Below, one piece after another: positions 7,813-9,932 of a stretch of 9,932 nt of DNA. The notes beneath the pieces are model-generated. The model searched no databases. It had not been told where the DNA came from and worked only from the letters and a program-made list of their open reading frames with translations. Source of the DNA: DASYSA01 sp036003885 (GTDB lineage: Bacteria; Acidobacteriota; Blastocatellia; UBA7656). Numbering within the stretch: the stretch's first letter is position 1; every line of letters begins with the position of its first letter. Location: NCBI GenBank assembly GCA_036003885.1, contig DASYSA010000345.1:1-9932 (forward strand). Reading direction: 5' to 3'. Position numbers and translations under genes: made by a program.

Positions 7813-8769
7813 CTATCGCGCGATTTTTCTTGACTGCTTAACAGTCTCTATCCACTGGTCGAGTCTAGGCTTTGAGCCTGGGTCGAGTTTGATGCATTGG
7901 GCGAAGTCCTCCTCGGCTATGGCATCCTGTCCCTGTAGTAGTCGCACGAATCCTCTGTTCCCATAAGCCTGGGCAAGGCGAGGATTGAGTTCGATTGCGT
8001 GGTTGAAGTCGGCGACCGCTCGCTGCAAGTCCTGTTTGTGAAAACGCAACGTACCTCGAAGATGGAAGGCGTCGGCCAAACGGGAATTGAGTTTAATTGC
8101 CCTCTCGGCGTCGGCAAGGGCGCCCTCGAGGTCACCTTTATCGCGGCGAACGTGACCACGGTTAGAGAAGATTTCGGCGCGGCGAGGGTTCAGAGCTATC
8201 GCTTGATCGAAATCAGCAAGTCCTGCTTCGTAGTCGCCTCTCGCCACACGCACGTTCGCTCGGTTGTTATAGGGATCAGCATACAGCGGATCGATCTCAA
8301 TTGCCTTGTCGAAATCTGCGAGGGCTCCGTCAAGATCTCTCAATGCAAAACGAGTGCTGCCGCGATTGTTGTAAGCTTCGGTAAGGCCCGGGTCGATCGC
8401 GATGGCTGAATCATTATCGGCGAGGGCGCCCTCCAGGTCTCCCTGGTAGTGGCGCGCCAGGGCTCGACCCACGTAGGCCGCGGCAGTGAGCGGGTCAACT
8501 ATCGTGATCCGATTCGCGTCGGGGTTGGCGGCGATGAAGGCTGATTCAGCTTTCCATTTTTTGTGACCGGAGCGAGAAGCTTCCTGGGGCCGGGAACTAA
8601 GCTCGATGGCGGCAGTAAAGTCGGCGATGGATCTGTCGAGGTCGCCCTTGAGGTAGCGCTGTCGTCCGCGATTGTACGCGTCCTGAGCGGCGCCAGGACT
8701 TTGGCCTTTTGCCACCGAGCAAAAGCAGAAAACGAGAATCAGAACCGAAGCGAGACGATGGTTAAACAT
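7813..8769 (-). CDS. Exported tetratricopeptide-repeat (TPR) protein
   Basis: This complete 318-residue protein starts at ATG 8769, with AGGAG seven bases upstream. Residues 1-22 form a signal peptide (basic start MFNHR, hydrophobic LASVLILVFCFCSVA, likely cut after AKG before Q23); there is no lipobox, so signal peptidase I is likely. Seven TPR units follow at about 29-57, 96-129, 130-163, 164-197, 198-231, 232-265 and 266-297. They show the typical pattern Y-N-R-G...GD-E-ALADFD-AI-ldP. A 35-residue non-TPR insert (about 58-92, rich in K, A and N) separates the first and second repeats. A basic tail (KQSRKIAR) closes the protein. TPR proteins bind other proteins as scaffolds; the partner is unknown. 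The collinear paralogue upstream at 9151-9932 shares the insert position. Confidence 0.93.
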   Translation of the reverse strand: MFNHRLASVLILVFCFCSVAKGQSPGAAQDAYNRGRQRYLKGDLDRSIADFTAAIELSSRPQEASRSGHKKWKAESAFIAANPDANRITIVDPLTAAAYVGRALARHYQGDLEGALADNDSAIAIDPGLTEAYNNRGSTRFALRDLDGALADFDKAIEIDPLYADPYNNRANVRVARGDYEAGLADFDQAIALNPRRAEIFSNRGHVRRDKGDLEGALADAERAIKLNSRLADAFHLRGTLRFHKQDLQRAVADFNHAIELNPRLAQAYGNRGFVRLLQGQDAIAEEDFAQCIKLDPGSKPRLDQWIETVKQSRKIAR

Positions 8770-9015
8770 TTTTGGGCTCCTCTTCTGAGATTCAGTACGA
8801 AGCTGTCGAGTTCAAGCAACTCCGTGGACCGAAATACAGAATGCGCCTCCGAATCTCGGTTCATGATTCGCAAACAACCGTGAGTGACGTTCAGCGGAAA
8901 AAGGTTGCAAGTCAGAAAGAGTTCACCGCCATCGCGTGTTCTATACCATCTAACTGCGCAACACTTCCGCTTAATGAAAACAACCTCTCATTCGGCGCGG
9001 TGCGTTCTCCTAATC

Positions 9016-9045
9016 TATATACTCGGACTCGCCGAAAACTGTTGA
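9016..9045 (-). promoter_or_regulatory. Weak sigma-70-like promoter candidate for the 318-residue TPR gene
   Basis: The minus strand carries TCAACA (9045-9040), an 18-base spacer, then TATATA (9021-9016). Each hexamer matches four of six consensus positions. It would leave a leader of roughly 240 bases before the ATG at 8769. It is the best match I saw in the gap but is weak, and Acidobacteriota promoters are not well defined. Confidence 0.2.
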
Positions 9046-9085
9046 GACCAATTTTGATGAGACGCCTGATGACGACGATGCGAGC

Positions 9086-9116
9086 AAAATCATCCGGACT
9101 TCATGTGAAGGATGAT
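9086..9116 (-). terminator. Possible intrinsic terminator after the right-hand TPR gene
   Basis: Starting 34 bases after the stop codon, the minus strand has ATCATCC (9116-9110), an inner TTC/GAA mini-stem, then GGATGAT (9095-9089) running into TTTT (9089-9086). The seven-base outer stem is perfect, but the U-run is only four bases and the inner part is bulged. Efficiency is uncertain. Confidence 0.35.
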
Positions 9117-9150
9117 CTATCACGGTGTCTCTCTTTTCGGAATCGATGAA

Positions 9151-9932
9151 CTAGCCCCTGGCGGCGCGCTCCTTCTTTATGATCTGAATGCTCTGCTCCA
9201 GTTTCGGCCTCAAGTCCGGGTCTAGTTTGAAACACATTTCGAAGTCTTGTTCAGCCTCCGCGTCATGGCCCTGTTGCAGCCTCACCAGGCCTCGAGTGCC
9301 ATAAGCCCGGCCCGATTTTGGATCGAGTTCGATCACCCGGCTTAAGTCGCTCAACGTCCGGTCAAGGTCATGCCTGTCGTATCGAACGAGAGCGCGGCCA
9401 ATGTAGGCCTCGACAAGATGGCGATTGATCTCAATCGACCTGTCGAAGTCAGCGAGAGCGCCGTCAACATCTCCTTTTATTCGACGAGCGTGACCACGGT
9501 TGCAATAGACCTTCGCGTTTCGAGGATTCAGGGCAACCGACTTATTGAAGTCAACGAAAGCGGCCTCGAAGTCTCCTCTATCCACCATGACGTTTGCGCG
9601 GTTGTTATATGCATCGGCGTCTCGCGGATCGATTTCGATCACGCGGTTGTAATCTGAGAGGGCGCCGACGAGATCTCCTTTTGCCCAACGCAAGGTACCG
9701 CGGTTGTTGTAGGCTTCAGCGAGGCCTGGGTTGATTGAAATTGCCATTTCGCAATCCGAGAGGGCGCCTTCAATGTCACCTCGCCCATAGCGAGCCAGAG
9801 CGCGATCGGAGTAAGCGCCCGCGGCAAGCGGATCGAGGAGTTTGATGTGATCGAGGTTCGAGGCTTCGTCGTTGAATTCCCGGCTCGATCTCCAGCCCTG
9901 GCCGCTCCGTCGAAGATTTGCCTGGGGGAGGG
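9151..9932 (-). CDS. TPR-repeat protein, N-terminus cut by window edge
   Basis: The frame is open from the right edge to TAG at 9151, giving 259 visible residues. An internal ATG exists at 9747, but clear TPR sequence continues upstream of it (AYSDRALARYGRGDIEGAL), so the true start lies beyond the window. Six TPR units are visible after a non-TPR stretch (RRSGQGWRSS...HIKLLDP) that occupies the same place as the insert in the protein at 7813-8769. The two align without gaps from the DPL-A motif to the basic C-terminal tail; for example one repeat segment starting EAYNNRG is identical at 22 of 35 positions. It is therefore a tandem paralogue. By analogy it should begin with one more TPR and a signal peptide, which cannot be seen. 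Partner and role are unknown. Confidence 0.9.
   Translation of the reverse strand, partial: LPQANLRRSGQGWRSSREFNDEASNLDHIKLLDPLAAGAYSDRALARYGRGDIEGALSDCEMAISINPGLAEAYNNRGTLRWAKGDLVGALSDYNRVIEIDPRDADAYNNRANVMVDRGDFEAAFVDFNKSVALNPRNAKVYCNRGHARRIKGDVDGALADFDRSIEINRHLVEAYIGRALVRYDRHDLDRTLSDLSRVIELDPKSGRAYGTRGLVRLQQGHDAEAEQDFEMCFKLDPDLRPKLEQSIQIIKKERAARG

Larger units (their letters stand above)
8770..9150. other. Non-coding gap between the two TPR genes
   Basis: This 381-base stretch has lower GC than the flanking genes, and I see no supported gene in either strand. It contains a hairpin just after the upstream TPR stop (9086-9116), a weak promoter candidate (9016-9045) and, at its left end, the ribosome binding site AGGAG (8777-8781) of the downstream TPR gene. 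The gap length suggests the two TPR genes are transcribed separately. Confidence 0.6.

Overview
The window most likely comes from an Acidobacteriota chromosome. The evidence is three tandem copies of the roughly 800-residue, eight-helix 'Acidobacterial duplicated orphan permease' (ADOP) type, a MacB/FtsX-like permease family that is expanded in that phylum. The order or class cannot be fixed from the sequence. GC content is moderately high and all five recognisable genes lie on the minus strand, so transcription runs from right to left.

From right to left the layout is as follows. (1) 9932-9151 is a TPR-repeat protein cut at its N-terminus by the window edge. (2) 9150-8770 is a 381-base non-coding gap with a possible hairpin terminator and a weak promoter candidate. 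(3) 8769-7813 is a complete 318-residue exported TPR protein, collinear with the first and clearly its paralogue. (4) 7812-7508 is a 305-base gap holding no convincing gene. (5) 7507-5084, 4942-2537 and 2347-1 are three ADOP-type permeases in a head-to-tail row; the last runs off the left edge about 20 residues before its expected end. No ATP-binding subunit is present, in keeping with the 'orphan' label.

The most unusual structure is in the two gaps between the permeases, 4943-5083 and 2348-2536. Each is almost entirely filled by a tandem array of a 7-base unit (consensus GTCCGTK or GTCAGTK on the plus strand), followed by a few units in inverted orientation that end beside the stop codon of the upstream permease. 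In the message each gap could fold into a long imperfect hairpin running from just after the stop codon towards the next ribosome binding site. In one case a degenerate repeat unit itself supplies the Shine-Dalgarno sequence. The arrays are absent elsewhere in the window.

The three permeases probably form one transcription unit producing membrane proteins with large extracytoplasmic domains. Their substrate and energy source cannot be read from the sequence. The TPR pair probably acts outside the cytoplasm as protein-binding scaffolds, and nothing visible ties it functionally to the permeases.
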